A DNA stretch of 64,000 bases from Protea cynaroides (taxonomy: Eukaryota > Streptophyta > Magnoliopsida > Proteales > Proteaceae), in contig CM053265.1 of the NCBI GenBank assembly GCA_028583415.1, forward strand, positions 28,551,815-28,615,814, read 5' to 3'. The translations under genes and the position numbers were made by a program. The notes beneath the pieces were generated by a model. It saw nothing but the letters and a program-made list of their open reading frames with translations. It ran no database searches and was not told the DNA's origin. Shown in pieces: positions 44,568 through 57,452 of this stretch (within the stretch, counting starts at the first letter, position 1; the number at the start of each line of letters is the position of its first letter).

Positions 44568-46898
44568 TGTAAGACCCGCATGCCACGAACCCGGCCTAAC
44601 CTTACAATTCATGTCGTGACCAGTATACATATCATGGTCGAGCCAAGTGGACCAACTACATGAAGAAACCCAAGACCCAATATGAAATTTTACTCAAAAA
44701 CAGTCAAAATGAGGGTAGGGTCGCATGCCTAAATAGGTAGGGTCGACCCCACCTCAACAGAAGTCCAACCCATGACTTTTTGGTCATGGGGTCGCATGGG
44801 TCTCGGATTATGCGACCCTAGCATCGACCCTAGGAAAATACCAAAAACAGCATGAACCAAAAATTAGGAAACTTTTCTAATTTCAAATGGACATTTCCTA
44901 AACTCAATGTGACTTATTTTGGGAGGTTTTCCTCTATAAATAGGACGTCCCTAAGCCACTATTCCTCTTTTTAGAACCCTAATTGAAAGTGAGAGAAAGA
45001 GAAGAGAAGGAAGAGAAGGAGAAGAGAAGGAGGAGAGAAGAAGAATTAAAGAAGAAGACCAAGGAGGAGGAAATTCAGAGAAATCTCTGAATCTCAGCAA
45101 ACCTAAGGTATGAATACATTATCCATGATTGACCCTAGAAGAGATTATAAAGAGGGTAGGATCTAGGAGAAACACAAATCATCCATCCATGGATAAATTC
45201 TAACAGAATCCATGGAGGAAATCATTGAAAACTATGTAAAGTGAGTAACTTGGAGTTTTAAGCCATAGAATAATCATAGAATGGAGTATGGAAGTAAGCC
45301 AACGGACCCAAACATGAAATAATAGACTGTAGAATGAAAGGTCTACTTAAACCACGTGCGGTCGCACGTAGGGTCGATTGGGAACCGACCCTACCAGACC
45401 GCAGGATCGACCCCATGCTCTCGGGAAGTCCAGGGAGGCTGCGGTCACACCTAGGGTCAATAGATACTGACCCTATGATCGACCCTATACCCTGGGGTCG
45501 CAGAAAACTGTGACCCTACCTGCGACCCATTCTGCGACCCTAGCAGTACAGCAAGCTTAAAACTGTCAGAATGAATACTAATTAAAATCTATCGACTTGT
45601 TAGGTTTCCTATTGATATAAAGATGATTCTTAAAGCTTGAAAGATGATCTACACTCAAGCAAAGGTGAGGGAACAAGTCCTATAGTAATTGGCTAATAAT
45701 AAACTATTTTCATTTATTGAGTCAAATACCATGTATGATTCTATGATTGTATGATTGTAATGTTCATATCACATGTCATCTACTATTCCTGTTACTACTG
45801 TTAGTGCATATTTAATTCAGTTTATTTTCAACATGATGATGATGATGATGCTAGGAATAGGCATGTGAATGTTTGTGTGGTTAGTGTACTTGATGCTAGT
45901 GGGGCTTCAGGGGAAGTGTGATGCGGTGCGGTCCTAAGCACTTTAGCCCTATCTCTACTCAAGTCTTGTCCATTGACATCGTCGTATCGCCATTACCTTA
46001 GCAGAACTATTACGTCGTAGGGCATCAGGGGAGGTGGTCTCAGACCGTGTAGTCTCTGACTCTTTCGGGAGGCCTTAGCTCTATCTCTATGGACGTATTG
46101 AGGGATGCTGGGGTGAGGACTTGGATACACTATTTGACATTAGGATTGGTTAGTTGAGAGCCCAGTTTGCAATCCCTCGCCAACAGGGGCTTACGTGTTG
46201 GTATGGGTAGAGCATCAGGGGAAGTGTGATGCGGTGCGGTCCTAAGCACTTTAGCTCTATCTCTATTCCATGGTGGGGTGGATGTGGACGACAATGGTGA
46301 TTGATCCATTGGGTGGGCTTACACACCCTGTGTATAGAGGCGAGGCGGCCACCGAACCTTTCTATAGCACATTGCAGATTTATGAACCAGACCAAAGATA
46401 TGAATTGAATGAATGCATATGTTTTGTTGCATTGTTATGTTTACTCACTGAGCTCAAGTTGGAGAACTGACCCTCGTGCACGAAATTCTTTTTAGTTTCT
46501 GAAGTTGCAGGTATTACGGTTGAAGATTATGTCAACACGCCAACATATGAACATGTGGCGGCTATGATGAGCTAGCTATGGAGAACTATTATGATTGGTT
46601 AAGCGAGCGTTTCACTGTGGATATGCTTAGAGTTTAATTTTTGTATTTGGATAATTGTAATATGTATGAAATTATGTTTTGGTTACTTGGAGATAAATGG
46701 AATATTAATTATTTATCATGACTAGACCTCAGTTCATTATCTGTAAGACTTTCGCTATTTACTTTATTATCTCTGATTAATGTGTAATGTGTTTTGGTTT
46801 AACAAAGTGGGAATAGCCTATACAAGATCCTGGTTAAACTATTGGTTTATTGATGGTTCATCACACCATTCTGGTTGGTTCAGAATTGGGGTGTGACA
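44568..46898 (+). repeat. 3' LTR of element D
   Basis: TGTAAGACCC to TGTGACA. TATAAATA at 44935-44942, donor-like site after 45107, acceptor-like site ending at 46510. The GATGCGGTGCGGTCCTA block again occurs twice, near 45920 and 46230. Confidence 0.92.
45108..46510 (+). other. Putative intron inside the D 3' LTR
   Basis: TAAG/GTATGAA to GAAGTTGCAG/GT. Confidence 0.4.
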
Positions 46899-46903
46899 AG
46901 AGT
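46899..46903. repeat. Right target-site duplication of element D (AGAGT)
   Basis: It matches 36915-36919 with one change; A's protease continues directly (AGAGTACTCATTGATTCTGG). Confidence 0.8.
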
Positions 46904-48188
46904 ACTCATTGATTCTGGAGCTACTCATTCTTTTATATCTGTGTCATTTGGAAAGAAGTTGAATCTTCCCCTCAAATATTTAGACTACAAACTGCTTGTA
47001 CGGTCGCCTTTGGGATTAGAAGTGGAATTAGAAAAAGGTTATGGACCATGTCCAGTTCTTATTGACGAGAAGACTTTGATTGCAACCTTGATTCAACTTG
47101 AGATGATAGACTTTGACATCATCTTGGGAATGGACTGGTTAGCTGGGCATTCTGCAAACCCATTATGTGCAGAAAAGAAGCTGACATTTAAAGACAAGGA
47201 AGGAGTAGAGTTTAGTTTTGCGGGAACCAAACTTCCCCATAAACGAAAACTCATCGTCTCTGCATTAAAGGCTAGGAAATGCCTTGAGAAAGGAGGAGTT
47301 GGGTATTTAGTATCAGTGGTTGACCTTACCAAGGAAGCACCACGAACGGAGGATATTGATGTTGTGTGTAATTTTCCAGATGTATTTCCTGAAGAGCTAC
47401 TAGGACTACCACCTGACCGAGCGACAGAGTTCGCTATAGACCTGATACCCGGAACCGCACCAGTATCTAAGGCACCATATCAAATGGCTCGTACTGAACT
47501 GAAGGAATTGAAGGTACAATTACAAAAATTATTGGATAAAGTTTTTATCAGACCTAGCATATCTCCATGGGGAGCGCCAGTATTGTTTGTAAAGAAGAAG
47601 GACGGTAGCGTTCGACTCTGTATATACTATCAGGAATTGAATAAGCTTACAATCAAGAATCGGTACCCATTGCCTCAGATCGATGACTTGTTCGATCAGT
47701 TGCAAGGTGCCAAGATATTCTCCAAGATCGATCTTCGATCAGGATACCATCAGTTGAAGATTAAGGATGGTCATAATCCAAAGACAGCATTTAGAACAAG
47801 ATATGGACATTATGAATTTTTAGTCATGTCTTTTGGATTGACTAATGCACCCATAACTTTTATGGAACTCATGAATCAGGTATTCCATGATTTGTTGGAT
47901 ACGTCGGTCATTGGGTTTATTGATGATATATTGGTCTACTCCAAGGACAAGGAAACTCATGTCATGAATTTAAGAGTCGCTCTGCAGCGACTAAGGAAAG
48001 AGAAGCTTTATGCCAAATTTAGAAAGTGTGAGTTTTTCTTCAATGAGGTCACTTTCTTAGGCCATGTTGTATCCGCTAAAGGAATTAAAGTGGATCCTAG
48101 CAATATTGAAGCCATTGTGAAGTGGGAAGCACCGAAGAGCGTTACAGAAATTAGAAGTTTCCTAGGTCTAGCTGGGTGTTATCGATGA
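46904..48188 (+). pseudogene. pol: Protease and reverse transcriptase of element A
   Basis: The protease catalytic DSGATHSF lies at the very start, followed by IILGMDWLAGHS. Reverse transcriptase is open throughout: KAPYQMA, FVKKKDGSVRLC, KIDLRSGYHQL, RTRYGHYEFLVMSFGLTNAP and FIDDILVYS. The usual CIDYRELN reads CIYYQELN here. The frame ends with TGA at 48186 where the RNase H deletion begins. This is the best-preserved reverse transcriptase in the window. Confidence 0.9.
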
Positions 48189-48967
48189 TTCGTGGAAGAC
48201 TATGACACATGAGAAGAACTATCCCACTCATGACTTGGAATTAACAGCAGTAGTACATGCTGTCAAGATATGGAGACATTATTTGTATGGAGAGAAATTT
48301 CAGATTAAATCAGATCATAAGAGTCTCACTTATCTTTTTAATCAGAAGGAGTTGAACATGCGACAAAGAAGATGGTCGGAATTATTGAAGGATTATGATT
48401 GTGATATCCAGTATCATCCAGGAAAGGCTAATGTAGTTGCTGATGCGCTAAGTAGAAAAGCAATGATAAAATCTCATGGAGAGGTTAACACAACTGCAGC
48501 AATGTGTACTACAGAAAAATTATTTAATTATGGTAATGAGCAGTTCGTGATAGATGCACCGGGTGAATCAACCAACCAAGGGTTTATTCATCGGTTTTCA
48601 AATAGGTTTGCAACGTTGAAGATTGTACCTGATATAATTGATGAAGTAAAAGTAGCTATTAGATCATACCCTTATCTGAGAACGGTACAAGAAGACATCG
48701 AAAAAGGTAGGACTATTCCTGAGTTCACCATAGATGATGAAAAGGTACTGAAGTACAAAAGAAGAATATGTGTTCCTGAAACAAAAAAATTTTGACGTTA
48801 GACACCGACTAACAAAGGAAGTTCATACTACCGCCTATTTGGTACATCCTGGAAGTACAAAGATGTATCATGATTTGAAGAAATTATATTGGTGGAGAGG
48901 AATGAAAGCAGATGTAGCTAAATTCGTGTCTCAATGCCTAAATTGTCAGAAGGTGAAGACTGAATGA
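48189..48967 (+). pseudogene. pol: RNase H (deleted start) and integrase zinc module of element A
   Basis: Compared with B, about 250 bases are missing between the reverse transcriptase end and HEKNYPTHDLEL, removing the DAS catalytic part of RNase H. DHKSLTYLFNQKELN and VVADALSR remain. A frameshift near 48783 precedes the integrase zinc module, HTTAYLVHPGSTKMYHD to CLNC. A TGA stands at 48965-48967. Confidence 0.87.
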
Positions 48968-50100
48968 GAAAGACCTGTAGGACTATTGTAGCCACTGCCA
49001 GAACCAGCATTGAAATGGGACTTCATCACTATGGACTTCATCACCGGGTTACCATTGACTCCTCGAGTAGTTGACGCGGTCTGGGTGATTGTAGAACGTC
49101 TGACTAAGACACTCACTTTATAGCAATACGACCACAATATACCTTGGAGAGGTTAGCCAAGCTATATGTGGATAACATTTTCAGATTACATAGTGTACCT
49201 GAAAGCATTGTGTCCGATAGAGACCCACGCTTTACCTCAATATTTTGGGAAGGACTGCAAAAGGCTATGAGTACAACATTGAAGTTCAGTACTGCATTCC
49301 ATCCTCAGACAGACGAACAGTCGGAGCTACCATTCAGATTTTAGAATACATGCTTCGAGCCTGTGTAATTGATTTTAAAGGATCATGGGATGAGAAACTA
49401 CCATTGATCAAGTTTGCCTATAACAACAGCTATCAAGCTACTATACAGATGTCACCCTATGAAGCATTGTATGGTAGAAAGTGTCGAACTCCTTTGTTTT
49501 GGAATGAAGTTGGAGAACGTAGCATCGTTGGACCAAAATCTGTTGAAGAAACTTGTCGAGTAGTCGACATCATCAAAGAAAGAGTTAGAACGGCTCAGAA
49601 TCGTCAAAAATAGTACGCATATACTTGATGTCGACACCTTGAATTTGTTGTAGGTGATAAGGTATTTTAGAAGGTATCACCTATGTGGGGTTTAAAACGA
49701 TTCCAACATAAAGGAAAGCTAAGTCCAAGATATGTTGGGCCATATGAGATTTTAGCCAAACGTGGAAAGATGACTTATCAGTTAGTACTACCAACATCTA
49801 CATCAAGTGCGCATGATGTATTTCATGTCTCATTGCTGAAGAAGTACTTCAGAGACCCAACGCATGTTTTGACAGTAGATCCACTAGGTTTAACTAATGA
49901 TTTGACATTTAAAGTAGCACCAACTGAAATCACTAGTGGAAAGGTTCAACGTCTACGTAAGCATGACATATACTATGTTAAAGTCACCTGGAGGAGCCGA
50001 GATATAGAGGAGATTACATGGGAAGAAGGGAATGCTATGCGGAAGCAATATCCATACCTTTTCGACTCGAAAGGTATGTATAAATTTCAAGGATAAATTT
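48968..50100 (+). pseudogene. pol: Integrase core, GPY module and chromodomain of element A
   Basis: The core starts near MDFITGLPLTPR and continues after breaks with SIVSDRDPRFTS and HPQTDEQS. A frameshift near 49320 leads to YEALYGRKCRTPLFW. Stops near 49613 and 49670 precede the GPY module (LSPRYVGPYEIL) and the chromodomain (EEITWEEGNAMRKQYPY). At least four breaks, so not functional. Confidence 0.87.
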
Positions 50101-50118
50101 TTAATCAGAGGGGGGAGT
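50085..50118 (+). promoter_or_regulatory. Polypurine tract of element A
   Basis: AGAGGGGGGAGT lies directly before the 3' LTR. The upstream hairpin seen in B is weakened here (AAATTTCAAGGATAAATTT). Confidence 0.8.
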
Positions 50119-50646
50119 TGTAAGACCCTTATCGATCTAACCGGTCTTACAACCTTGTACCAGGTCCACCTATCATGGTCGAGCCAAGTGGACCAAGTGC
50201 GTGAAGAAAATCACAAGATCAGGTATAAGTCTAACTCAAAAACAATAAATGTGAGGGTAGGGTCGCATGCCTAAACAGGTAGGGTCGACCCCACCTCAAC
50301 AGAAGTCCAACCCATGACTTTTTAATCGTAGGGTCGCATGACGAAGAAGGTGTAGGGTCGACGGATCCTACAACTCTACGTCTGACCCTACGATGACAGA
50401 CAGAAACCGTACATTAGGAAACTTTCCTAATTCCAATGGGTTCTTTCCTAAACTCGATGGGTCTTATTTTGGAGGGTTTTCCTCTATGAATAGGACATCC
50501 CTTAGCCTCTTTCTCTCCTTTTAGAACCCTAATTGAAAGTGAGAGAAAGAAAAAGAGAAGGAAAAGAAGAAGAGAAGGAAAATTGAAGAACAGACTAAGG
50601 AAGAAGAGGAAGATCAGAGAAACCTCTAAATCTCAGCCAACCTCAA

Positions 50647-51942
50647 GTATGAACCTAATTCCATTCATAAACTAAGAGCCTAGAATAGATTATGAGGAAG
50701 TTAGGATTAAGAGAAACCCAAATCATCCATCCATGCACAAGTACCAAAGGAATCCATGGAAGTAATCATCATAGGCAATGGAAAGTGTGTAAAAATCACA
50801 GTTATGAGCCATAGAACAATCTTAAAATGGACCGACAAGACCACAGGATTGATCACATGCCCTCGGGAAGTCCCAGGGAGGGTGTGGTCGCACGTAGGGT
50901 CGATTGGTATCCGACCCCACGTCTAACCCTACACCCTAGGGTCGCTGAAAACTGCTACCTTAGGTGCTACCCTACCTGCGACCCTACGATTTCAGCTAGT
51001 CTAAATTTTTTGGAATTAATTCTAATTAAAATATATCGACTTATTAGGCCTTTCTACTTATTTAAAGGTGATTCATAAAGCTTGAACGAGGATCTACACT
51101 CAATCAAGGTAAGGGAACAAGACCTAAATTAATTGGCTAATAAAAAACTGTTTTCGTTTATTAAGTCCAATACCATGTATGATTCTATGATTGTATGATT
51201 GTAATGTGCATATCACATGTTATCCACTATTCCTGTTATTACTGTTCATGCATATTTAATTTCGTTTATTATAACATGATGATGATGATGATGCTAGGAA
51301 TAGGCATGTAAATGTATGTGTGTGGTTAGTGTGCTTGATGCAAGTGGAGCATCAGGGGGAGGACGTGACACTGTGGTTCATCCTAGTCACCAGACTTTAG
51401 CTTTATCTCTTCTCAAATCTTGTCCACTAGCATGGTCGTATCGCCATTATCTTTGCAGAACTATTATGTCGTAGGGCATCAGGGGAGGTGGTCTCGGACC
51501 GTGTAGTCTGTGACTCTGCCGGGGGGCCTTAAGTATTGAGGGATGCTGGGGCAAGGCCTTGGATACACTGTTTGACATTAGGATTGGTTAGTTGCGAGCC
51601 TAGTTTGCAAGCCCTCGCCAACAGGGGCTTACGTGTTGGTATGGGTAGAGCATCAGGGGAAGTGTGATGCGGTGCGGTCCTAAGCACTTTAGCTCTATCT
51701 CTATTCCATTGTGGGTGCATATGGGGGCGGCAATGGTGTTTGATCCATTGGGCGGTTCCACACATTCGTGTATAGAGGTGCGGTGGCCACCTATCCTTTC
51801 TATAGCACATTGCAAACTTATGAACCAGACCAAAGATATGAATTGAATGCATGCATATTTTTGTTGCATTGTTTTGTTTGCTTCCTGAGCCTTGATGTGT
51901 GCTTACGCTTTCGACGTCGAATGTTTTTAGTTGATGATGCAG
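50647..51942 (+). other. Putative intron inside the A 3' LTR
   Basis: CAA/GTATGAA to GATGATGCAG/GT; the donor is weaker than in the 5' LTR. Confidence 0.35.
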
Positions 51943-52066
51943 GTACATTCGTAGAAGATTATATAAATGCTCAGATGTATGGACATGGGGCGGCAATGGA
52001 CGTTGAAGTTGTGATGGAGTCGCATGATTCATTATGCGAGTGCAACTCTTGTATTTTCGATTAGAT
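51943..52066 (+). other. Short LTR ORF, CxCxxC type (A 3' LTR)
   Basis: It reads VEDYINAQMYG and ends CECNSCIFD with a TAG stop, the standard length. It lacks the insertion of the 5' LTR copy. Confidence 0.35.
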
Positions 52067-52341
52067 TTTATTCAATTTATACAGACTATGTAATTGATTA
52101 AATATTTTATTTTATGTGTTAGTATCTTTTGGAGATAATTGAACACTTAATTTATGTTATCATCTTTAGACTCTCAATTCATTTATATAAGACTTCCGCT
52201 ATTGTATATTTACTTTGATTATGGTTGTGGTTGTGTATGGTTTAAGAAAACGGACACAGCCTATTCGAGATCCTGGTTGAACCATTGGTTAATTAGCGGT
52301 TCATCACACCATTCTGAATAGTGCAGAATTGGGGTGTGACA

Positions 52342-53738
52342 CACCTTAGATGATGAAAAGGTACTGAAGTACAAAGGAAGAGTATGTGTTCCTGGAACGA
52401 AAAACTTAGACATTAGATACAGACTAATGAAGGAAGCTCACACCACCACTTATTCGATACATCCTAGAAGTACAAAGATGTATCATGATTTGAAGAAATT
52501 ATATTGGTGGAGAGGAATGAAAGTAGATGTAGCTAAATTCGTGTCTTAATGCCTAAATTGTTAGAGGGTAAAGGCTGAATGGCAAAGACCTGTAGGATTA
52601 TTGCAGCCACTACCAGAACCAGCATGAAAATGGGACTGCATCACTATGGACTTCTTCACCGGCTTACTATTGACATCCCGAGTAGTTGACGCGGTCTAAC
52701 TGATTGTAGATCGTCTGACTAAGATAGCTCGTTTTATAGCTATACCACCACAGTATACCCTAGAGAGGTTAGCCAAGCTATATGTGGATAATATTGTCAG
52801 ATTGCATGGTGTACCTTAAAGCATTGTGTCCGACAGAGACCCACGCTTTACCTCAAAGTTTTGGGAAGGATTACAGAATGTTATGGGTACAATACTGAAA
52901 TTCAGTCTGCATTCCATCCTCCGACAGACGGACAGTCGGAGCGTACCATTCAGATCTTAGAAGACATGCTTCGAGCCTGTGTTATTGATTTCAAAGGATC
53001 ACAGGATGAGAAACTACCATTGATCGAGTTCGCCTATAACAACAGCCACTAGGCTACTATACAGATGTCACCCTATGAAGTACTGTATGATAGGAAGTAT
53101 CGAACTCCTTTATTTTGGAATGAAGTTTGTGAACGGAGTATTGTTGGACCAAAATTTGTTGAAGAGACTTGTCATGTAATCGACATTATTAAGGAAAGAG
53201 TTAGAACGGCTTAGAATTGTCAGAAACAGTATGCAGATACTTGACGTAGTGACCTTGAATTTGTTGTAGGTGATAAGGTATTCTTGAAATTATCACCTAT
53301 GCGAGGTTTAAAATGATTCAGACAGAAAGGGAAGTTAAGTCCGAGATATGTCGGGCCATATGAGATTCTAGCTAAACGTGAAAAGTAGCGTATCAGTTAG
53401 CACTACCACCATCTATGTCAAGTGTGCATGATGTATTTCATATCTCATTATTGAAGAAGTACGTCAAAGATTCAACACATGTTTTAACAACGGATCCACG
53501 AGATCTAACTGATGATTTGACATTCGAAGTAGCACCAACTGAAATCACCAGTCCAAAGGTTCAACATCTACGCAATCGTGACATTTATTATGTTAAGATT
53601 ACTTGGAGGAGCCAAGATATAGAAGAGATCACATGGGAAGAAGAAAATGCTATGCGGAAGCAATATCCTCACCTTTTCGACTCAGAAGGTAAGTGCAAAT
53701 TTTGAGGATGAAATTTCTAATAAGAGGGGGGGGGGAGT
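52342..53738 (+). pseudogene. pol: Integrase and chromodomain of element F
   Basis: Sequence resumes in the integrase zinc region (DDEKVLKYKGR, then TTTYSIHP, KLYWWRGMK and a broken CLNC). Traces of MDF, SDRDPRFTS, FHPPTDGQSERTIQILEDML and YEVLYDRKY follow, crossed by several stops. The chromodomain (EEITWEEENAMRKQYPHLF) is in the frame at 53415-53705. Protease and reverse transcriptase of F lie left of A, outside the window. A hairpin AAATTTTGAGGATGAAATTT and a G-rich tract end it. Confidence 0.85.
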
Positions 53739-54240
53739 TGTAAAACCCGTATTGAACTAACCGGTCTTACCACCACCTTGTACCAGGTCTACCTATCATG
53801 GTCGAGCCAAGTGGACCAAGTGCGTGAAGAAACCACAAGACCAGGTATGAATTCAACCCAAAAATAGTGGTCGCTTGCCTAAACATGTGTGATCGACCCC
53901 ACCTCAAAAGAGTCCAACCACACAAAATTAGGTCGTGGGGTGGGAAATTTTGAAAAGGTAGGGTCACGGATTCTGCGACCCCACCTCCGACCCTACGGAA
54001 CCAGTCAAAATTGAAAATTAGGAAACCATCCTAACCCAAAGGGGGTCATTCCTAAACTCATTACAACATATTATGGAGGATTTTCCTCTATAAATAGGAC
54101 GTCCCTTAGCCTCTTTCACTCCTTTAGAACCCTAATTGAAAGTGAGAGAAAGAGAAGAGAAGAAAGAGAAGGAAAATCTAAGAAGAAGACTAGGAGGAGG
54201 AAAATTCAGAGAAAACTCTGAATCTTCGGCAAGCATAAGG

Positions 54241-55642
54241 TATGAACCTATTTCTCATGATTAGTTAAGAGCCTAGAATAGTTCATGAAGAAGATAGGAT
54301 CTAGGATAAACCCAAATCACCCATCCATAGGCAAATTCCAAGAGAATCCATGGAGTAAATTATTGTGGACAATGGATGATGTATAAAATTGTAGTTTTGA
54401 GCAATAGAACAATCATACGAAGGACCATTATGATAAGCCAAAAGATTCGAACATGAAGGAATGGAATTAAGAGTGAAAGGTCGACCATAACACGTATGGT
54501 CACACGTGGGGTCACATGATGTCCGACCCCACAAGACCCACATGTCTGACCACGTGCCCTCGGGAAGTTTCCAGGGCGGGTGTGGTCGCACGTAGGGTCG
54601 GAGTATGTCCGACCCTACCCTGCGACCCCACACCCTGTGGTCGCAGAAACTGAGACCCCAGGTGCTACCCCACCTGCGACCCCTCAGTTTCTGTTTGTCT
54701 AAACTCATGGCAATTTAATTCTAATTAAAATCTATAAATTTGTTAGGTCCAAGTGGTCTAAGAGTGAATTACAAATCTTGAACGAGGATCTATTATCGAC
54801 CAAAGGTGAGGGAACAAGACCTAAAGTAATTGGCTAATAATAAACTATTTTTATTTATTGAGTCTGACGTCATGAATGATTCTATGCTTGTATTCGTGTA
54901 ATGTGCATTTAACATGTCATCCAATATTCATGCTAAATGTTCATGCATATTTAATTCTGTTTATTTATAACATGATGATGGTAATGATGCTAGGAATAGG
55001 CATGTGAATGTTTGTGTGTGGTTAGTGTACTTGATGAGAGTGGGGCATCAGGGGAAGTGTGATGCGGTGCGGTCCTAAGCACTTTAGCTCCATCTCTACT
55101 CAAGTTTTGTCCACTGATATCGTCGTATCGCCATTACTTTAGCAGAACTATTACGTCGTAGGGCATCAGGGGAGGTGGTCTCGGACCGTGTAGTCTCTGA
55201 CTCTGCCAGGGGGCCTTAGCTCTATCTCTTTGGACGTATTGAGAGATGCTGGGGTGAGGCCTTGGATATACTGTTTGACATTAGGATTGGTTAGTTGCGA
55301 GCCCAGTTTGCAAGCCCTCGCCAATAGGGGCTTACGTGTTGGTATGGGTAGGGCATCAGGGGAAGTGTGATCCAGTGCAGTCCTAAGAACTTTAGCTCTA
55401 TCCCTAATCCATGGTGGGGTGGATGTGGACGACAATGATGTTTAATCCATTGGGTGGGCTTACACACCCGTGTATAGAGGTGCGGCGGCCACCAATCTTT
55501 TCTATTGCACATTACAAACTTTTGAACCAGACCAAAGATATGAATTGAATGCATGCATATGTTTATTGCATTGTTTTGTTTGCTCACTGAGCCATGATGT
55601 GTGCTCACCCTTTCAACGTCGAATATTTTTAGTTGATGATGC
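54241..55642 (+). other. Decayed putative intron inside the F LTR
   Basis: The donor-like site is intact but the acceptor has lost its AG (GATGATGCAT). Confidence 0.3.
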
Positions 55643-55643
55643 A

Positions 55644-55766
55644 TGTACTGCTATAGAAGAATATATGAATGCTCCGATGTACGGACATGCTGCGGCAATG
55701 GATGCAGAAGTTATGATGGAGTAGCATGATTCGTCGTGCGAGTGCAACTCATGCGTCTTCGATTAG
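55644..55766 (+). other. Broken short LTR ORF (F LTR)
   Basis: The frame reads IEEYMNAPMYGHAAAMD, hits TAG, then continues in frame to CECNSCVFD and TAG. One serine codon (TCG in the others) became TAG. Confidence 0.35.
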
Positions 55767-55943
55767 ATTTATAGTTGGATTATTAAGAACATGTAATTGA
55801 TTAATTTATTTTATTTTATGTCTTAGTCATTTGAAGATAATTGGATAGTTTATTTATGTTATCCCTATTAGACTCTCGGTTCATTAGTATTAAAGAATTC
55901 CGCTATTGTGTATTTATTCTGATTATGGTTGTGGATGTGTATG

Positions 55944-57452
55944 TGGTGCGTGTTGAGTGCTCAAATTAAATTACCTTATTTTGAAACATAGATAGTAGCA
56001 AGTAAGAGTCTAACCCACAAGGATTGTATGATCAAGATTAAAATGTTTAATTAACCTAAAGAGAGAAAAATAAAAAATAAAATAAGACTCAGAAAGTAAC
56101 CAATTGTTGTACTAAAACAGATTCTGATTAATCTTATTAGCACAACTTCATTGGCTATTCTATGTATGGAGGGGGGTATGTTTGCAGTAGAAAAGAACAG
56201 TAATTAATTATCTAAAATGCAAGAATAAAGAGCAAGGTAATACAAATATCAAAGATTAAACTAATAAGAGAAAACTTCGGTCAAAAGGATACTTACACCA
56301 TCTTCATAAACTTGTTCATCGACATAAAGGATAATCAATTCCAATTGAATAATCAATCAAGAAAATTAGGACTAGGCCTAAAATCCTTAGTCTTTCCTTA
56401 AGATTGGTCTATTAAAAGATATATTAATAGCACCCTTACTCTTAAATCAATCTCAAGACTAGGCTCTCGATTTGATTCGGGAATAACAATAACAATTGGA
56501 AAGACGATTGAAATTAAACGTTAAACACACACCAGCGTGGTTTAATTATTTTAATCTGATTTCTCCTAGAAATATAACATTAACTTGTCCATTAACATCA
56601 ATCCACATTGCCACTGACATAGAATCAATTGATAGCAATTCAATTCTAATATAACAATTGATTAAATAAATAAATCAATTAGTAGTACTCCTAATCAACC
56701 CATTCATCAATCATTATACACATAAATTGGAAGAAAAACAAATATTCAATTAAAAATCAATAAATAAAAACAAGTCTCACAAGTTTACAATGATGGCTTC
56801 AGCTCCGTCTAACCAAAGATAAGAAAGATAGCCACACATGACTTCTTCAAGAACACAAACGAAAGAGAGTTGTTCTTCAGCCATTGTCTTCTTTCTCAAT
56901 CACTCTTGAATGCTCTTTGCATAGGCTTTATATTGTTTAAATAGCCAAAATACAAGACTAAAATTGGTATGCCTAGATTTGACAACCTTATTACATGAAA
57001 ATAAAAATTAAACAAAATCTTCATTCCTAGAATAGATGAAAATCATTCCATTATTAAACAATTGTCACCCCCAAATCTATCAAATTTTGTAAGATTCCAT
57101 AGTTGTGTATATTCTCCTCAAGATTTCCAATAATCAATCAAGGTCTTCCAATAGTGAACCTTCCGTGTATAGCGACCTTCCTTCTCTGGTTTAGATTTGG
57201 ATCAATTTTCCAGATTAGATTTTAAAACCACATTTGGAAGCCCAAACGAACTCTTTCCATGTCATAATCCTACATGAAATTCAAAACGTTATTATTAAGA
57301 GTGCTAGAATTTTCATCTTTTATTAATTAATTAACAAGATTTCTAAAATATACCAAACTCATAAAATAAATTCTATTAAGCTCAATAAGGTATAAAACAC
57401 CCTAAAAATCATAATGCAAAAGGAATAAAAAAATAAAATTATACACTTATCA
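55944..57452 (-). mobile_element. Solo LTR (TG...CA, target duplication GTATG) in the F LTR
   Basis: 1509 bases run from TGGTGCGTG to CACTTATCA, flanked by GTATG at 55939-55943 and 57453-57457. The unoccupied site reads GTGTATGGTTTAAG in A. No internal region, primer site or polypurine tract is present, so it is a solo LTR or a compact non-autonomous element. A TATTTAAA box (near 56935, minus strand) favours minus orientation, reading TGATAAGTG at its start. I think it Athila-like, but that is weak. Confidence 0.7.

Larger units (their letters stand above)
36920..46898 (+). mobile_element. Element D: decayed Tekay element nested in A's protease
   Basis: LTRs of about 2317 and 2331 bases bound a 5.3-kb interior, some 2 kb shorter than A or B. 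It retains traces of the antisense ORF, gag, protease, reverse transcriptase, RNase H, integrase and chromodomain, all riddled with stops and indels. The LTRs are about 93% identical over the first 200 bases by eye. The interior looks more broken than that predicts, so D may have been defective already when it moved. Confidence 0.88.
1..52341 (+). mobile_element. Element A: Tekay/Del-type Ty3-gypsy chromovirus, cut by elements B and D
   Basis: This retrotransposon runs from before the window to 52341. Its own parts are 1-2386, 33350-36919 and 46899-52341; the rest is nested insertions B and D. They join into LTR, tRNA-iMet primer site, antisense ORF, gag, protease, reverse transcriptase, RNase H, integrase, chromodomain, polypurine tract and LTR, the order of a Tekay chromovirus. 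The internal part without insertions is about 7.3 kb and the whole about 11.7 kb, normal for this lineage. The two LTR ends share a diagnostic 'gaatagtg' stretch. It lies in element F's integrase region; the right target site is probably CACCT at 52342, while the left is outside the window. Frameshifts and an RNase H deletion make it inactive. Confidence 0.9.
50119..52341 (+). repeat. 3' LTR of element A
   Basis: TGTAAGACCC to TGTGACA, 2223 bases. The TATA position reads TATGAATA (50485-50492). The donor-like site is CAA/GTATGAA, one change from the 5' LTR. The acceptor-like site ends at 51942. It matches 1-1904. Confidence 0.93.
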
